Positions 52,658-62,288 are shown, counted from the first letter of the stretch. The stretch: DNA of 64,000 nt from Pseudophaeobacter flagellatus (GCF_021228235.1 NZ_JAJQRG010000005.1:248001-312000), one strand, 5' to 3'. The notes: a model not told the origin generated them from the sequence alone. Numbers and translations: made by a program.

Positions 52658-53350
52658 ATGATGCCGGTAGATGCCTTTCTCTTTGACAAGGACGGGACGC
52701 TGTTTGAATTCAAGGCCACCTGGAATGCCTGGGCGGCAGATATGCTTGGTCAGCTTAGCCAGGGGGATGAGGCCCGCGCCGAGGCTATGGCCCAAGTGAT
52801 CCGTTTTGACCGCGCCGCTGGCGGCTTTCATGCCGATAGTCTGGTGATTGCCGGCACCAATGGCGAGGTGGCGGCGGTGCTGGCACCCTTTGTCCCGCAG
52901 ATGAGCGAGCCCGAGTTGGAGCGCTTTCTGGCCAAAAGCGCGGGATCGGCGGCGCTGTGCGAAGCCGTGCCTCTGGCGGCGTTCCTGGATGACTTGCTTG
53001 CGCGGGGCAAGGTGTTGGGAGTCATGACCAATGACGCGGAGACCTCGGCCATCAATCAGCTGGAGCGCGCCGGGGTGTTGGACCGTTTTTCCTTTGTCGC
53101 GGGGTTTGACAGTGGCCATGGGGCAAAGCCGGATGCGGACCCTCTGTTGGCGTTTTGCGCAGCGACTGGTGTGGCGCCGGGGCGCACTGCCATGGTGGGC
53201 GACAGTCTGCATGATCTAGTGGCGGGGGCCGCTGCAGGGATGACCTGCATTGGGGTGCTGACCGGCATGGCGGAACGCAACGAATTGGCACCGCATGCAG
53301 ATGTGGTCTTGCCACATATTGGGGGAATCCCGGCTTGGCTCGACCGGTAG
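52658..53350 (+). CDS. HAD-family hydrolase (phosphoglycolate phosphatase-like)
   Basis: 230 residues. The nucleophile motif is FLFDKDGTLFEF (Asp10 and Asp12 region), the motif II Thr lies in VMTNDAET, the Lys in GHGAKPDADP and the acidic motif IV is MVGDSLHDLVAG. This is a HAD subfamily I phosphatase. Tandem ATGs at 52658/52661 follow AAGGA. Substrate not determinable. Confidence 0.87.
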   Translation: MMPVDAFLFDKDGTLFEFKATWNAWAADMLGQLSQGDEARAEAMAQVIRFDRAAGGFHADSLVIAGTNGEVAAVLAPFVPQMSEPELERFLAKSAGSAALCEAVPLAAFLDDLLARGKVLGVMTNDAETSAINQLERAGVLDRFSFVAGFDSGHGAKPDADPLLAFCAATGVAPGRTAMVGDSLHDLVAGAAAGMTCIGVLTGMAERNELAPHADVVLPHIGGIPAWLDR

Positions 53351-53601
53351 GGCCTGCCTGCAGATGACCTGAGCAACATATCGGCGGGGTCTTTCCCTTG
53401 GCCTGGGGGAGAGCGCGATCTGTGTGGAACTAGGCACATCTGTACAGAAAAGGGATCCTCCGCGCTGATATGGCTCAAAAACGACATGACCTGTCGTGAA
53501 TGGACAGGTTCGCCGGGGCGAGATTGGGCCTGCTAAAGTTACAGCGGGGGCGCAGCGTTCAGTGGCCGCCCCCAGCGCTGGCGCTTTAGCAGGAGGCTTT
53601 C

Positions 53602-55239
53602 ATGACCCGCGAAACAGATCCATCAGGTGGCCGTTCCGGGGGCGCTGCGGCAGCGGGATCTAGCGATAAACTGGTCGCGCGTGCCGTTGGAAAGCGCAGC
53701 AGTCGACGCGGCGGCGGGCGCGCAGGCGCGGCGGCGCGGCGGGGGCAGGCAGCGCTGCAGCAGATGCCCTGGTCCATTCCGCAAAACATTGATCCCCCTA
53801 TTGAGCCGCTCCCGCCCGAGGGGGTTGCGGCCATTCACGACGGGGCCATGCGCATTCTCGAAGAGATTGGCGTTGTTTTCCTCAACCCAGAGGCGCTGGC
53901 GCTCTTCAAACAGGCTGGCTGTCAGGTTGAAGGTGACTTGGTGCGCATGGATCGGGGCTTTGTGATGGAGATGCTGGCGCATGCGCCGCCCGAGTTCACC
54001 ATCACCCCGCGCAACCCGGCGCGCAGCATTCCAATTGGCGGCAAGAACCTGCTGTTTGGCAATGTGTCTTCGCCGCCCAACTACTGGGATCTGGATCTTG
54101 GCAAGAAGGTTGCCGGCTCTCGCGAGCAGTGCCAGAACTTGTTGAAATTGACCCAGTATTTCAACTGTATCCACTTTGCCGGTGGCTACCCGGTAGAGCC
54201 GGTGGATATCCATGCCTCGGTGCGGCACCTGGACGTTCTTTATGATAAGTTGACGCTGACCGACAAGGCGATGCATGCCTATTCGCTGGGCAAAGAACGG
54301 GTGGAAGACGTGATGGAGATGGTGCGCATTGCTGGGGGGCTCAGCGATGCGGAATTCGAGGCCAAGCCGCGGATGTACACCAATATCAATTCCACCTCGC
54401 CGCTGAAGCATGACTATCCGATGATTGATGGCTGTCTGCGATTGGTGCGGCGGGGGCAGGCGGTTGTGGTGACGCCCTTTACCCTGGCCGGGGCGATGGC
54501 ACCGGTGACGATGGCAGGGGCTGTGACGCAGTCTCTGGCTGAATCTCTCTGCGCGATTGCGCTGTTTCAATATGTGCGCCCCGGCACCCCCTGCGCCATT
54601 GGCACCTTTACCTCGAATGTAGATATGAAATCAGGCGCACCCGCCTTTGGTACACCGGAATATATGCGCGCGACCCAGATGACCGGGCAAATGGCGCGCT
54701 ACTATGGGCTGCCGATGCGTTCTTCCGGGGTCTGTGCAGCCAATGTACCGGACGGGCAGGCGATGTGGGAGACCTCCAATTCGCTCTGGGCAGCGGTGCA
54801 ATCGGGCACCAATATGGTTTATCACGCGGCGGGTTGGCTCGAGGGCGGGTTGATCGCCAGCCCGGAAAAATTCATCATGGATTGCGAAGTCTTGCAGCAG
54901 ATTCAGCGCTATATGCAGCCAGAGATATGCGCCACCGCAGAGGAAGACATCGCTCTGGATGCAATCAGAGAGGTGGGCAACGAGGGGCATTTCTTTGGCA
55001 TCCAGCACACCCAGGATCGCTATGCGAGTGCCTTTTATCAACCCTACCTGAGTGACTGGCGCAACTATGAGGCCTGGGAGGCCGCCGGATCGATCTGGAC
55101 GCCAGAGCGTGCCAACAGGATCTATAAAGACATCCTGGCCGAGTTCGAGCCACCCGACATGGAAGTCGCCATCCGAGAGGCGCTGCAGGATTTTGTCGCC
55201 CGGCGTAAATCGGAAGGCGGCGCACCTACCGATTTTTAG
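53602..55239 (+). CDS. MttB-superfamily methyltransferase without pyrrolysine
   Basis: 545 residues. It belongs to the trimethylamine methyltransferase (MttB) superfamily, which moves a methyl group from a quaternary or tertiary amine to a corrinoid protein. The frame is open throughout with no in-frame amber, so it is the non-Pyl type, some members of which use glycine betaine or related amines. An Arg/Gly/Ala-rich N-terminal segment (residues 27-50) precedes the TIM-barrel region. AGGAGGCTTTC gives a strong ribosome binding site. No corrinoid protein or activator is adjacent. Confidence 0.88.
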   Translation: MTRETDPSGGRSGGAAAAGSSDKLVARAVGKRSSRRGGGRAGAAARRGQAALQQMPWSIPQNIDPPIEPLPPEGVAAIHDGAMRILEEIGVVFLNPEALALFKQAGCQVEGDLVRMDRGFVMEMLAHAPPEFTITPRNPARSIPIGGKNLLFGNVSSPPNYWDLDLGKKVAGSREQCQNLLKLTQYFNCIHFAGGYPVEPVDIHASVRHLDVLYDKLTLTDKAMHAYSLGKERVEDVMEMVRIAGGLSDAEFEAKPRMYTNINSTSPLKHDYPMIDGCLRLVRRGQAVVVTPFTLAGAMAPVTMAGAVTQSLAESLCAIALFQYVRPGTPCAIGTFTSNVDMKSGAPAFGTPEYMRATQMTGQMARYYGLPMRSSGVCAANVPDGQAMWETSNSLWAAVQSGTNMVYHAAGWLEGGLIASPEKFIMDCEVLQQIQRYMQPEICATAEEDIALDAIREVGNEGHFFGIQHTQDRYASAFYQPYLSDWRNYEAWEAAGSIWTPERANRIYKDILAEFEPPDMEVAIREALQDFVARRKSEGGAPTDF

Positions 55240-55623
55240 GTACCCAGACAGCCCCGCCCTGTGCGGGTGGCTGATCCGTTCTTGTATCAAAGAGAGCGTC
55301 TTGTCACTTCTTTGGGAGCGGGTGATTGTTTTTCTTTCTCAAACCAATTTATCGCGGTATGACGCAGTCCAGTCGACGGGGCGGTCTGTTCTGTTTGCCA
55401 GGCTTAGGCTTGTGGCAGCAGGGGGAGCCCGGATAAGTATTTGCAATTTCAGGATGAGCAATTTTCGGGGCCAATAGAACGCCAGGATAAGGGCACACAA
55501 ATGCGTGCGTCGACTGGATGTTCTTACAGGATTTCCCCCTGAAAATCGGTAAAACTGTATTTGTTGGGTGTATATTAACGATACAGCGCCATTTATGGGC
55601 GTGGTGTAACAAGGGGCCAATTT
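55240..55623. other. Intergenic region between MttB and the H-NOX-like gene
   Basis: About 384 bases without a convincing gene; short minus-strand ORFs inside are probably spurious. It should contain the promoter of the H-NOX-like/diguanylate cyclase pair. I see no clear FNR/Dnr or NnrR palindrome. Confidence 0.45.
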
Positions 55624-56223
55624 ATGCATGGTCTGATCAACAGAGCTATTCAGGCGTTTGTCGTCAGTACCTACGGGGAAGACCGGTGGGCTAATATTAT
55701 GGAGTCCGCTGACCTTGGCTTTTCAGAGTTTGAGGCCATGCTGTTCTATACGGATGCGCAATCCACCAAGATGCTCAGAGCGCTGGAGCGCTCGCAGGAG
55801 CGGGCTCTGTCTGAAATTCTGGAAGATACCGGCACCTTCTTGGTGTCCAACCCGCAGGTTGAAGCCCTGCGCCGTTTGCTTCGGTTTGGCGGGGTAAACT
55901 ACGTCGAATTCCTGCATTCCCTGGATGATCTGCCTGATCGGGCGCGATTGGCAGTGGCGGATCTGCATCTGCCCGCGCTTGAACTGGTAGAAATCTCTCC
56001 GGGGCAGTTTGACTTGATATGCCAGCCTGGCTTGCCTGGATTTGCCTTTGTGCTGATGGGCGTATTGCGGGCGATGGCAGATGACTACGGGGATCTGGTG
56101 ATCCTTGATTATCGTGGCACGCAGGACGGCACTGACCAGAGCGCAGAGGTGATTTCAATCACCCTGGTGGAAACCGATTTTGCCGAAGGGCGGACCTTTG
56201 ATCTGGGGGCACATAGCCTATGA
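55624..56223 (+). CDS. H-NOX-like (HNOB) domain protein lacking the expected proximal His
   Basis: 199 residues, full-length HNOB fold: MHGLINRAIQAFVV, FEAMLFYTD, LLRFGGVNYVEFLHSLDDL, and the C-terminal MGVLRAMADDYGDLVILD. H-NOX proteins sense NO or O2 through a heme held by a proximal His in LDx(L/V)H; aligned by eye, this position is Pro104 here (LDDLPDR), and the YxSxR heme-propionate motif is not found. AAGGGGCC precedes the ATG. It overlaps the diguanylate cyclase gene (ATGA), an arrangement linked to NO control of c-di-GMP in related bacteria. Confidence 0.85.
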   Translation: MHGLINRAIQAFVVSTYGEDRWANIMESADLGFSEFEAMLFYTDAQSTKMLRALERSQERALSEILEDTGTFLVSNPQVEALRRLLRFGGVNYVEFLHSLDDLPDRARLAVADLHLPALELVEISPGQFDLICQPGLPGFAFVLMGVLRAMADDYGDLVILDYRGTQDGTDQSAEVISITLVETDFAEGRTFDLGAHSL

Positions 56224-57242
56224 TGAATGACGCTGACCTTCTGAAGATCATGGATCTCCTGTGCCCGATGCATGCAGTCGTCGATGCTGCTGGGCGCTTA
56301 GTTTCCGTTGGCCCCACGTTAAAGAAACTGCGCCCCGATCTAGAGTGGGCAGGCAAGCGGTTCTTCCGTATCTTCGACATGACACGACCGCGCCGGGTGC
56401 GTTCGATGGATGATCTGGTCAAGACTGCCGGCACCAAACTGCATCTCCAGTTTCGTGACAGCCCCCAGACTGGCCTGAAAGGCATGTTGATCCCGCTGCC
56501 GGATGGGCAGGGCGCGCTGATAAATCTGTCCTTTGGGATTTCGGTGCTTGAGGCGGTACGCGACTACGATCTGACCAGCGCGGACTTCTCACCCACGGAT
56601 CTGACCATCGAAATGCTCTATCTGGTTGAAGCCAAATCTGCTGCGATGGAGGCGTCTCGTCAGTTGAACCTGCGCTTGCAGGGGGCAAAAATTGCTGCCG
56701 AGGAACAGGCCTTTACCGATACCCTTACCGGGCTGAAGAACCGCCGAGCCATGGATCACATCCTCGAGCGGCTGATTGGATCGGGCACGGATTTTGCCTT
56801 GATGCATGTGGATCTCGACTTCTTCAAAGAGGTCAACGATACCTTGGGCCATGCGGCCGGGGATGCAGTCTTGCAGAGCGTCGCCAGGGTCATGGTAGAG
56901 TGCACCCGCCAATCCGATACGGTTGCCCGTGTCGGTGGTGATGAATTTGTCATTATATTTGAACGTGTTAATGAAACAAGGGTTCTTGCAGGCCTGGCCA
57001 AGAGACTGATCCGTCTACTGGAGGAGCCAGTGCCCTATGGCGGCAAGATGTGCAAGGTTTCAGCCAGCGCTGGCACCACTTTGTCGACATGGAACTCTGG
57101 CACAGTAGACGCTGCAGCCATGTTGCATCAGGCCGATCTGGCGCTCTATGCGGCCAAGCGGGCGGGGCGGTCGCAGCACCTCTTTTATGAAGAGGGCATG
57201 CAAAAAGACGAGCCCGAAACGGCAGAGAACGGCGTTCACTAA
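56220..57242 (+). CDS. Diguanylate cyclase with HNOBA-like N-terminal domain
   Basis: 340 residues. The N-terminal PAS-like HNOB-associated domain (about 1-130, VDAAGRLVSVGPTLKKL) is followed by a coiled linker (about 130-165) and GGDEF, with the active-site RVGGDEF ending at 243 and an RQSD inhibitory site upstream. It should make c-di-GMP under control of the H-NOX-like partner, whose stop overlaps its start. The two genes form a self-contained sensor-effector pair. Confidence 0.9.
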   Translation: MMNDADLLKIMDLLCPMHAVVDAAGRLVSVGPTLKKLRPDLEWAGKRFFRIFDMTRPRRVRSMDDLVKTAGTKLHLQFRDSPQTGLKGMLIPLPDGQGALINLSFGISVLEAVRDYDLTSADFSPTDLTIEMLYLVEAKSAAMEASRQLNLRLQGAKIAAEEQAFTDTLTGLKNRRAMDHILERLIGSGTDFALMHVDLDFFKEVNDTLGHAAGDAVLQSVARVMVECTRQSDTVARVGGDEFVIIFERVNETRVLAGLAKRLIRLLEEPVPYGGKMCKVSASAGTTLSTWNSGTVDAAAMLHQADLALYAAKRAGRSQHLFYEEGMQKDEPETAENGVH

Positions 57243-57420
57243 AGGTGAAGCGATGCCCAGGCGGGGCGTCAGCTGCGGCGGGTTTCAATCCGACAGGTTT
57301 TACCAGGTTTTGCTGTGCATTGTCGCTGCCCTGCTATGGTGCGCAGCGCAGGCCTCTAGGCAGAGGCAGAGGTCATGCGCCCTGTTGTCGCGCGTTCATT
57401 TCTCATACTGATCAGGGAAG

Positions 57421-57495
57421 TGGCAGCCCGTAGGGGAGTCGAACCCCTCTTTTCAGGTTGAAAACCTGACGTCCTAACCGATAGACGAACGGGCC
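57421..57495 (-). tRNA. tRNA-Glu (anticodon TTC), copy 1
   Basis: A 75-nt tRNA with encoded CCA, reading leftwards. The acceptor stem is GGCCCGT/ACGGGCT, the anticodon loop centres on TTC in GGTTTTCAACC, and the T loop is TTCGACT. An identical copy lies 176 bases to the right. Confidence 0.97.
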
Positions 57496-57671
57496 ACTGT
57501 TTCGTGTGGCTGTATTACTTAGTCACAGGCGGCGGCGCAAGGGGCAATTTTGGCTAATTGGCGATTTTTCTGCAGCGCGGTAAGTGTCTGAATAGAAGTC
57601 ATATATCCAAGACGCATGGCAAATATCTTGCCGGGTACGCCAGGGTGGTATTCTGCTTCAAGGGGGGGTAG

Positions 57672-57746
57672 TGGCAGCCCGTAGGGGAGTCGAACCCCTC
57701 TTTTCAGGTTGAAAACCTGACGTCCTAACCGATAGACGAACGGGCC
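57672..57746 (-). tRNA. tRNA-Glu (anticodon TTC), copy 2
   Basis: Identical to the copy at 57421-57495 and in the same orientation, with a few identical flanking bases, pointing to a local duplication. The intervening 176 bases hold no gene I can support. Confidence 0.97.
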
Positions 57747-57866
57747 ACTTGCTGTGGAGCGGTGTTTAGTTTCTCTATGCCAAAGCCGCAAGCTAAAAAA
57801 GGCATCAAAAGTAAGTTTTTTTGGGGCGGGTAGATTTCTGTCTGATTAGACCCCTTTGATGCGGGA

Positions 57867-59612
57867 TTACTGGGTTTCGGCGGCGTCTTCTAGGCGCAGC
57901 TGCGGGCTTTGGCGTCCGCCCCAGGAATTGATTTCAAGCCGACCGGCAAAATGGAATCGCGCCCCCCCATGGTCCAGCAGGCGCTGGCCAAGGGCGGTGT
58001 CAAAGGCACCAAAGCAGATCGCATCCAAAGTGCCGCCAACCCCATCCGTCAGAGAAAGCTTCAGGTGGGTCTCGCCGATGCGTTTGGCAAAGCGAATTGC
58101 CAGATCGGGAAAGCCGTAGCGCGGCGCCGCGGCACCCGCACCAAATGGGCCGGCCTGCTCGATCTGCTCGATCAGATCAATCGTGGCGGCGCCGGGCATC
58201 AACATGCCATCCAGCTTTAGATCCGACGGCCCAAGCTGATCCGCGCCCTGTTTCGCCAAAAGATCACTTAGCCGCGCCATCGCCGCCTCCAGCTTGTCTT
58301 GCGCAAGGGTAAGGCCCGCCGCCATCTTGTGGCCGCCCCCCTTCAGCAGCAGCCCTTCGGCTGCGGTGCGTTGGATTGCGGCGCCAAGGTCTATGCCGCT
58401 GACCGACCGGCCAGAGCCCTTGCCCTCGCCATTGTTCAGGCCAATGACCACGGCGGGACGGCCTGCGGCCTCTTTCAGGCGTGATGCAACGATACCAACA
58501 ACACCGGGATGCCAGCCTTCGCCGGCCGCCCAGACCAGCGGCGCGTCAAAGCCGCGTGCCTCGGCCTGTTCCATGGCAGAGGCACGCACCGCGTTTTCAA
58601 TATCTCGCCGTTCAGTGTTGAGCTGATCCAGCTGCTCGGCCAGGGCGGCGGCCTCATGCGGGTTGTCCGTCGACAAAAGCCGCGCCCCAAGGTCCGCCTT
58701 GCCGATGCGACCTCCGGCATTGACACGCGGCCCGAGCAAAAAACCCAGATGATAGGTCGACGGTGCCGCATCCATCCGCGAGACATCCGCTAGCGCCACC
58801 AGGCCTGGGCGCTGCCTGGCCCCCAGCACTTTCAGCCCCTGACGTACCAGCGCCCGGTTGGCACCAATCAGCGGCGCCACATCCGCCACCGTGGCCAGTG
58901 CCACCAGATCCAGCAGGCTCAGCAGGTCCGGCCCAGCCCCAAGTCCCTTTTCGCGGGCCTGGCGGCGCACCTCGACCAGCATCAGGAAGACCACGCCAGC
59001 AGCGCAGAAATACCCCAGATCACCCGTTTCATCCTGCCGGTTCGGATTTACCACCGCAACGCAGTCGGGCAGCGTCTCACCACCAAGGTGATGGTCCAGC
59101 ACGATGACATCCGCACCCCTAGCGGCGGCAATCGGCCCATGCGAAAGGGTGCCGCAGTCGACGCAGACGATCAGATCATGGTCCCGCGCCAGGCCAGACA
59201 TGGCCTCATCATTGGGCCCATAGCCCTCGTCGATGCGATCAGGAATATAGAGCGTGGCCTGCAACCCCATGGCGCGCAGCCAGACCAACAAGAGCGCAGC
59301 AGAACTGCCGCCATCGACGTCATAATCGGCAAAAATGGCGATGCGCTGTCGCGTTTCGACAGCCTGCAGAAAACGGGTGGCTGCCAGTTCCATGTCCTTC
59401 ATGTGGCGCGGATCGGGCAGCAACTCTTTCAGCTGCGGCGTCAGGAAGCCGACCGCCTCGTGAGCGGGCACGCCGCGCCGGGCCAGAACTTGACACAGCG
59501 GCGTCGGCAGGCCGGTCTGCTGTACCATATGTTCTGCCGCGCGCTCCAGATCAATGCCCAGCCCCAGCCAGCGACGCCCGGTCAGCGATGCCTCTACCCC
59601 AAGAAAACTCAT
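57867..59612 (-). CDS. recJ: Single-stranded-DNA-specific exonuclease RecJ
   Basis: 581 residues. The DHH phosphoesterase motifs are FADYDVDGGSSAALLL, CVDCGTLSHG and VLDHHLGG in the N-terminal half. DHHA1 follows with GRSVSGIDLG and GGGHKMAAG, and then a C-terminal OB domain. RecJ degrades 5' ends of single strands in recombination and mismatch repair. It is downstream of glpX with a terminator between, so it is probably transcribed separately. Confidence 0.96.
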   Translation of the reverse strand: MSFLGVEASLTGRRWLGLGIDLERAAEHMVQQTGLPTPLCQVLARRGVPAHEAVGFLTPQLKELLPDPRHMKDMELAATRFLQAVETRQRIAIFADYDVDGGSSAALLLVWLRAMGLQATLYIPDRIDEGYGPNDEAMSGLARDHDLIVCVDCGTLSHGPIAAARGADVIVLDHHLGGETLPDCVAVVNPNRQDETGDLGYFCAAGVVFLMLVEVRRQAREKGLGAGPDLLSLLDLVALATVADVAPLIGANRALVRQGLKVLGARQRPGLVALADVSRMDAAPSTYHLGFLLGPRVNAGGRIGKADLGARLLSTDNPHEAAALAEQLDQLNTERRDIENAVRASAMEQAEARGFDAPLVWAAGEGWHPGVVGIVASRLKEAAGRPAVVIGLNNGEGKGSGRSVSGIDLGAAIQRTAAEGLLLKGGGHKMAAGLTLAQDKLEAAMARLSDLLAKQGADQLGPSDLKLDGMLMPGAATIDLIEQIEQAGPFGAGAAAPRYGFPDLAIRFAKRIGETHLKLSLTDGVGGTLDAICFGAFDTALGQRLLDHGGARFHFAGRLEINSWGGRQSPQLRLEDAAETQ

Positions 59613-59636
59613 GGATGGCTCCTCATCCTCGTCTAT

Positions 59637-59671
59637 GAAAAAGGGCCGGACCCGCCTGGATCCAGCCCTTC
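59637..59671 (-). terminator. Terminator after glpX
   Basis: On the minus strand AAGGGC-TGGATCC and GGGTCCG-GCCCTT form a stem followed by TTTTT. It lies about 110 bases downstream of glpX and just before recJ. Confidence 0.75.
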
Positions 59672-59781
59672 ATTTGGCTAAAAATATCCCCGCCGGAGGC
59701 CGTGGCGCAAGCCACTTCTTTGTTGGCAACGGCTACTCTGAACAGACCGGCCAAACAGGCTGTGGTGACGGGGCCGTCCTA

Positions 59782-60768
59782 TCAGGTTTCCAGCGCGTCT
59801 ACTGGCGTGCGGTAGGACATGCGCCGTACCGATCCGGTTTTTGACCGCATCAGCAGGGTGGTGGTTTCCACCCAACCGGGCTGGCGCTTGATTTCCGGCA
59901 ACAGGGATCCACCGGTCACGCCAGTCGCGGCAAAGATCACATCCTGGGTCACCATTTCGTCACGGGTATAGATCCGGTCGAGATCGGTGATGCCGGCCTT
60001 GGCGGCGCGGCCCTTTTCGTCATCGTTGCGGAACAGCAGGCGGCCAAACATCTGCCCGCCCATGCATTTCAGCGCCGCGGCAGCCAAAACACCCTCTGGG
60101 GCGCCGCCCTGGCCCATATACATGTCGATGCCCGTGGTTTCCGATTCGGCGCAGTGCATCACGCCGGCAACATCGCCATCGGTGATCAGCCGGATCGCCG
60201 CGCCGGTTTCACGCACTTCCGCGATCATCGCCTCGTGGCGCGGGCGTTCCAGAATGCAGACGGTGATATCGGCAGGGGCGCAGCCCTTGGCAGCGGCCAG
60301 CGCTTCGACACGCTCACGCGGGGACATATCCAGCGAGACAACGCCTTCGGGGTAGCCTGGGCCAATGGCCAGCTTGTCCATATAGGTATCGGGCGCGTGC
60401 AGCATAGAGCCGCGCGGGCCCATGGCGATGACGGTCAGCGCGTTGGGCATGTCCTTGGCGGTCAGCGTGGTGCCTTCCAGCGGATCCAGCGCGATATCAA
60501 CGCCCGGGCCGGTGCCAGAGCCAACTTCTTCGCCGATATACAGCATCGGGGCTTCGTCGCGTTCGCCTTCGCCGATAACCACGACACCTTTGATGTCCAG
60601 CAGGTTCAGCTGTTCGCGCATGGCGTTGACAGCGGCTTGATCGGCCGCCTTTTCGTCGCCGCGCCCAATAAGCGAAGCCGAGGCCAGCGCGGCCTGTTCT
60701 GCCACTCGGGCAAGGCCGAGCGACAGCATGCGATCATGAAATGGGGCGTCTGTGGTGGTCGAGGTCAT
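59782..60768 (-). CDS. glpX: Fructose-1,6-bisphosphatase class II
   Basis: 328 residues. The metal and substrate motifs GEGERDEAPML (67-76 region) and DPLEGTT (95-101) are intact, with MGQGGAPEGVLAAAALK further on. It dephosphorylates fructose 1,6-bisphosphate in gluconeogenesis, and sedoheptulose bisphosphate in some autotrophs. ATG 60768 follows AGGA at nine bases; an in-frame TTG at 60774 is unlikely. It lies after hom in the same direction, a common alphaproteobacterial order. Confidence 0.95.
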   Translation of the reverse strand: MTSTTTDAPFHDRMLSLGLARVAEQAALASASLIGRGDEKAADQAAVNAMREQLNLLDIKGVVVIGEGERDEAPMLYIGEEVGSGTGPGVDIALDPLEGTTLTAKDMPNALTVIAMGPRGSMLHAPDTYMDKLAIGPGYPEGVVSLDMSPRERVEALAAAKGCAPADITVCILERPRHEAMIAEVRETGAAIRLITDGDVAGVMHCAESETTGIDMYMGQGGAPEGVLAAAALKCMGGQMFGRLLFRNDDEKGRAAKAGITDLDRIYTRDEMVTQDVIFAATGVTGGSLLPEIKRQPGWVETTTLLMRSKTGSVRRMSYRTPVDALET

Positions 60769-61001
60769 ACTCAATATCCTGTTACAATCCGGGCGGGTTG
60801 CCTGTCGAATACCCTTTTGCGGGGGCGGCGGGCAAGAGATGATAGCGATAGCTAGGGCGGGAAGGCGCGCGTTGTGCCCTGAATAGAGTATTTTTGCGCG
60901 CCTTTACTAAGGGATGGGCCGGTTTGCGGCCCAATTGAATGTTTTATGACCTCGTTTTGGATCCAGGCTTTTTCAACCAAACGCGCGAGCAGCAGGCCCG
61001 G

Positions 61002-62288
61002 TCAGAGTTCTTCGACACGCAGGGCGACAGGCTCGCCGTCGACAACGCCGGTCTGGGCAAGGGTTTCGATTGCGACGTCCAGCGTGGCAGAGGTGGTCTT
61101 GTGGGTCACGATCAGCACCGGTGCAGTGGTGTCCGCGTGGCCATATTGGCGCATCCGGTCGATGGAAATCCCCGCATTGCCAAGCGCTGCGGCCACTTTC
61201 GCCAGGGCGCCGGGTTTGTCCTGCAGCGCCAGCCGCAGGTAATAGGGGGCGGGAAGGCCGGTCTGGGCCGCTGGGATTTCCTGCAAAGAGCTGGCAGGCT
61301 GGCCAAAGGTGGCGATGCGTAGCCCGCGCGCCAGATCGCAGATGTCGCCAAGCACAGCGCTGGCGGTGGGGCCTTCGCCGGCACCGGGGCCCTGCAGCAC
61401 CACCTGTTCGATCGCGTCGCCTTCGATGACCACCATATTGGTGCCGCCTTCCAACTGCCCCAGCGGCGAGTCGGCGGGTACCAGGCAGGGGGTCATGCGC
61501 TGTTCCAGCCCACGGGGGCTGCGCTGTGCAACGCCCAGCAGTTTGATCCGATAGCCCATGTCGGCGGCATGGCGAATATCGTCGATGGCGATGCGCTGAA
61601 TGCCCTGCAGTTGCACATCCTCAAAGGCAGGCTTGCTGCCAAAGGCGATAGAGGAGAGCAGGGCCAGCTTGTGTCCGGCATCAATGCCGCCAACATCCAG
61701 GTTGGGGTCGGCTTCCAGATAGCCCAGGCGACCGCATTCGTCGAACAGGGTGTTGTAGCCCTGGCCGGTGGCCTCCATCCGGGTCAGGATATAGTTGCAG
61801 GTGCCGTTCATCACCCCCATGATCCGGGTGAACTGATTGCCGGCCAGCGCCTCGGTGAGCGTTTTGACAACCGGGATGCCACCGGCAACGGCGGCCTCAA
61901 AGCGGATCACCTGGCCGGCTGCCTCGGCCTGTTCTGCCAGCGCCTGGCCGTGGATGGCCAGCAAGGCCTTGTTGGCGGTAACCACATCCTTGCCAGAGGC
62001 CAGCGCGGCCTCGGTGGCATCTTTGGCGGGGCCGTCGTCGCCGCCCATCAGTTCGACAAAAACGTCAATATCGTCACGCTTGGCCAGGGCGACGGGGTCG
62101 CTCTCCCAAGCATAGCCGGTCAGGGCAACACCGCGGTCCTTGTTGGCGTCGCGGGCCGAAACCGCTGTGATCACCACAGGGCGACCGGTGCGCATCTCCA
62201 GCATTTCAGCCTGACGGCGGACGATTTTCACCACCCCCACGCCAACCGTGCCCAAACCTGCAATCCCAAGACGAAGCGGTTTTGTCAT
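61002..62288 (-). CDS. hom: Homoserine dehydrogenase
   Basis: 428 residues. The NAD(P) loop IAGLGTVGVGVVK is followed by the catalytic GTCNYILTRM region and LGYLEADPNLDVGGIDAGHK, and a C-terminal ACT domain (KPGALAKVAAALGNAGISID) implies threonine feedback. It reduces aspartate semialdehyde to homoserine for Thr and Met synthesis. ATG 62288 starts the loop; the open frame upstream is not supported. Confidence 0.95.
   Translation of the reverse strand: MTKPLRLGIAGLGTVGVGVVKIVRRQAEMLEMRTGRPVVITAVSARDANKDRGVALTGYAWESDPVALAKRDDIDVFVELMGGDDGPAKDATEAALASGKDVVTANKALLAIHGQALAEQAEAAGQVIRFEAAVAGGIPVVKTLTEALAGNQFTRIMGVMNGTCNYILTRMEATGQGYNTLFDECGRLGYLEADPNLDVGGIDAGHKLALLSSIAFGSKPAFEDVQLQGIQRIAIDDIRHAADMGYRIKLLGVAQRSPRGLEQRMTPCLVPADSPLGQLEGGTNMVVIEGDAIEQVVLQGPGAGEGPTASAVLGDICDLARGLRIATFGQPASSLQEIPAAQTGLPAPYYLRLALQDKPGALAKVAAALGNAGISIDRMRQYGHADTTAPVLIVTHKTTSATLDVAIETLAQTGVVDGEPVALRVEEL

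Noticed and set aside
53602-55239. Pyrrolysine-containing MttB
   Set aside because: The frame has no in-frame TAG before its end, so amber read-through is not needed.
55339-55629. Minus-strand 96-codon ORF upstream of the H-NOX-like gene
   Set aside because: Overlaps the probable promoter and ribosome binding site of the next gene; no recognisable features.
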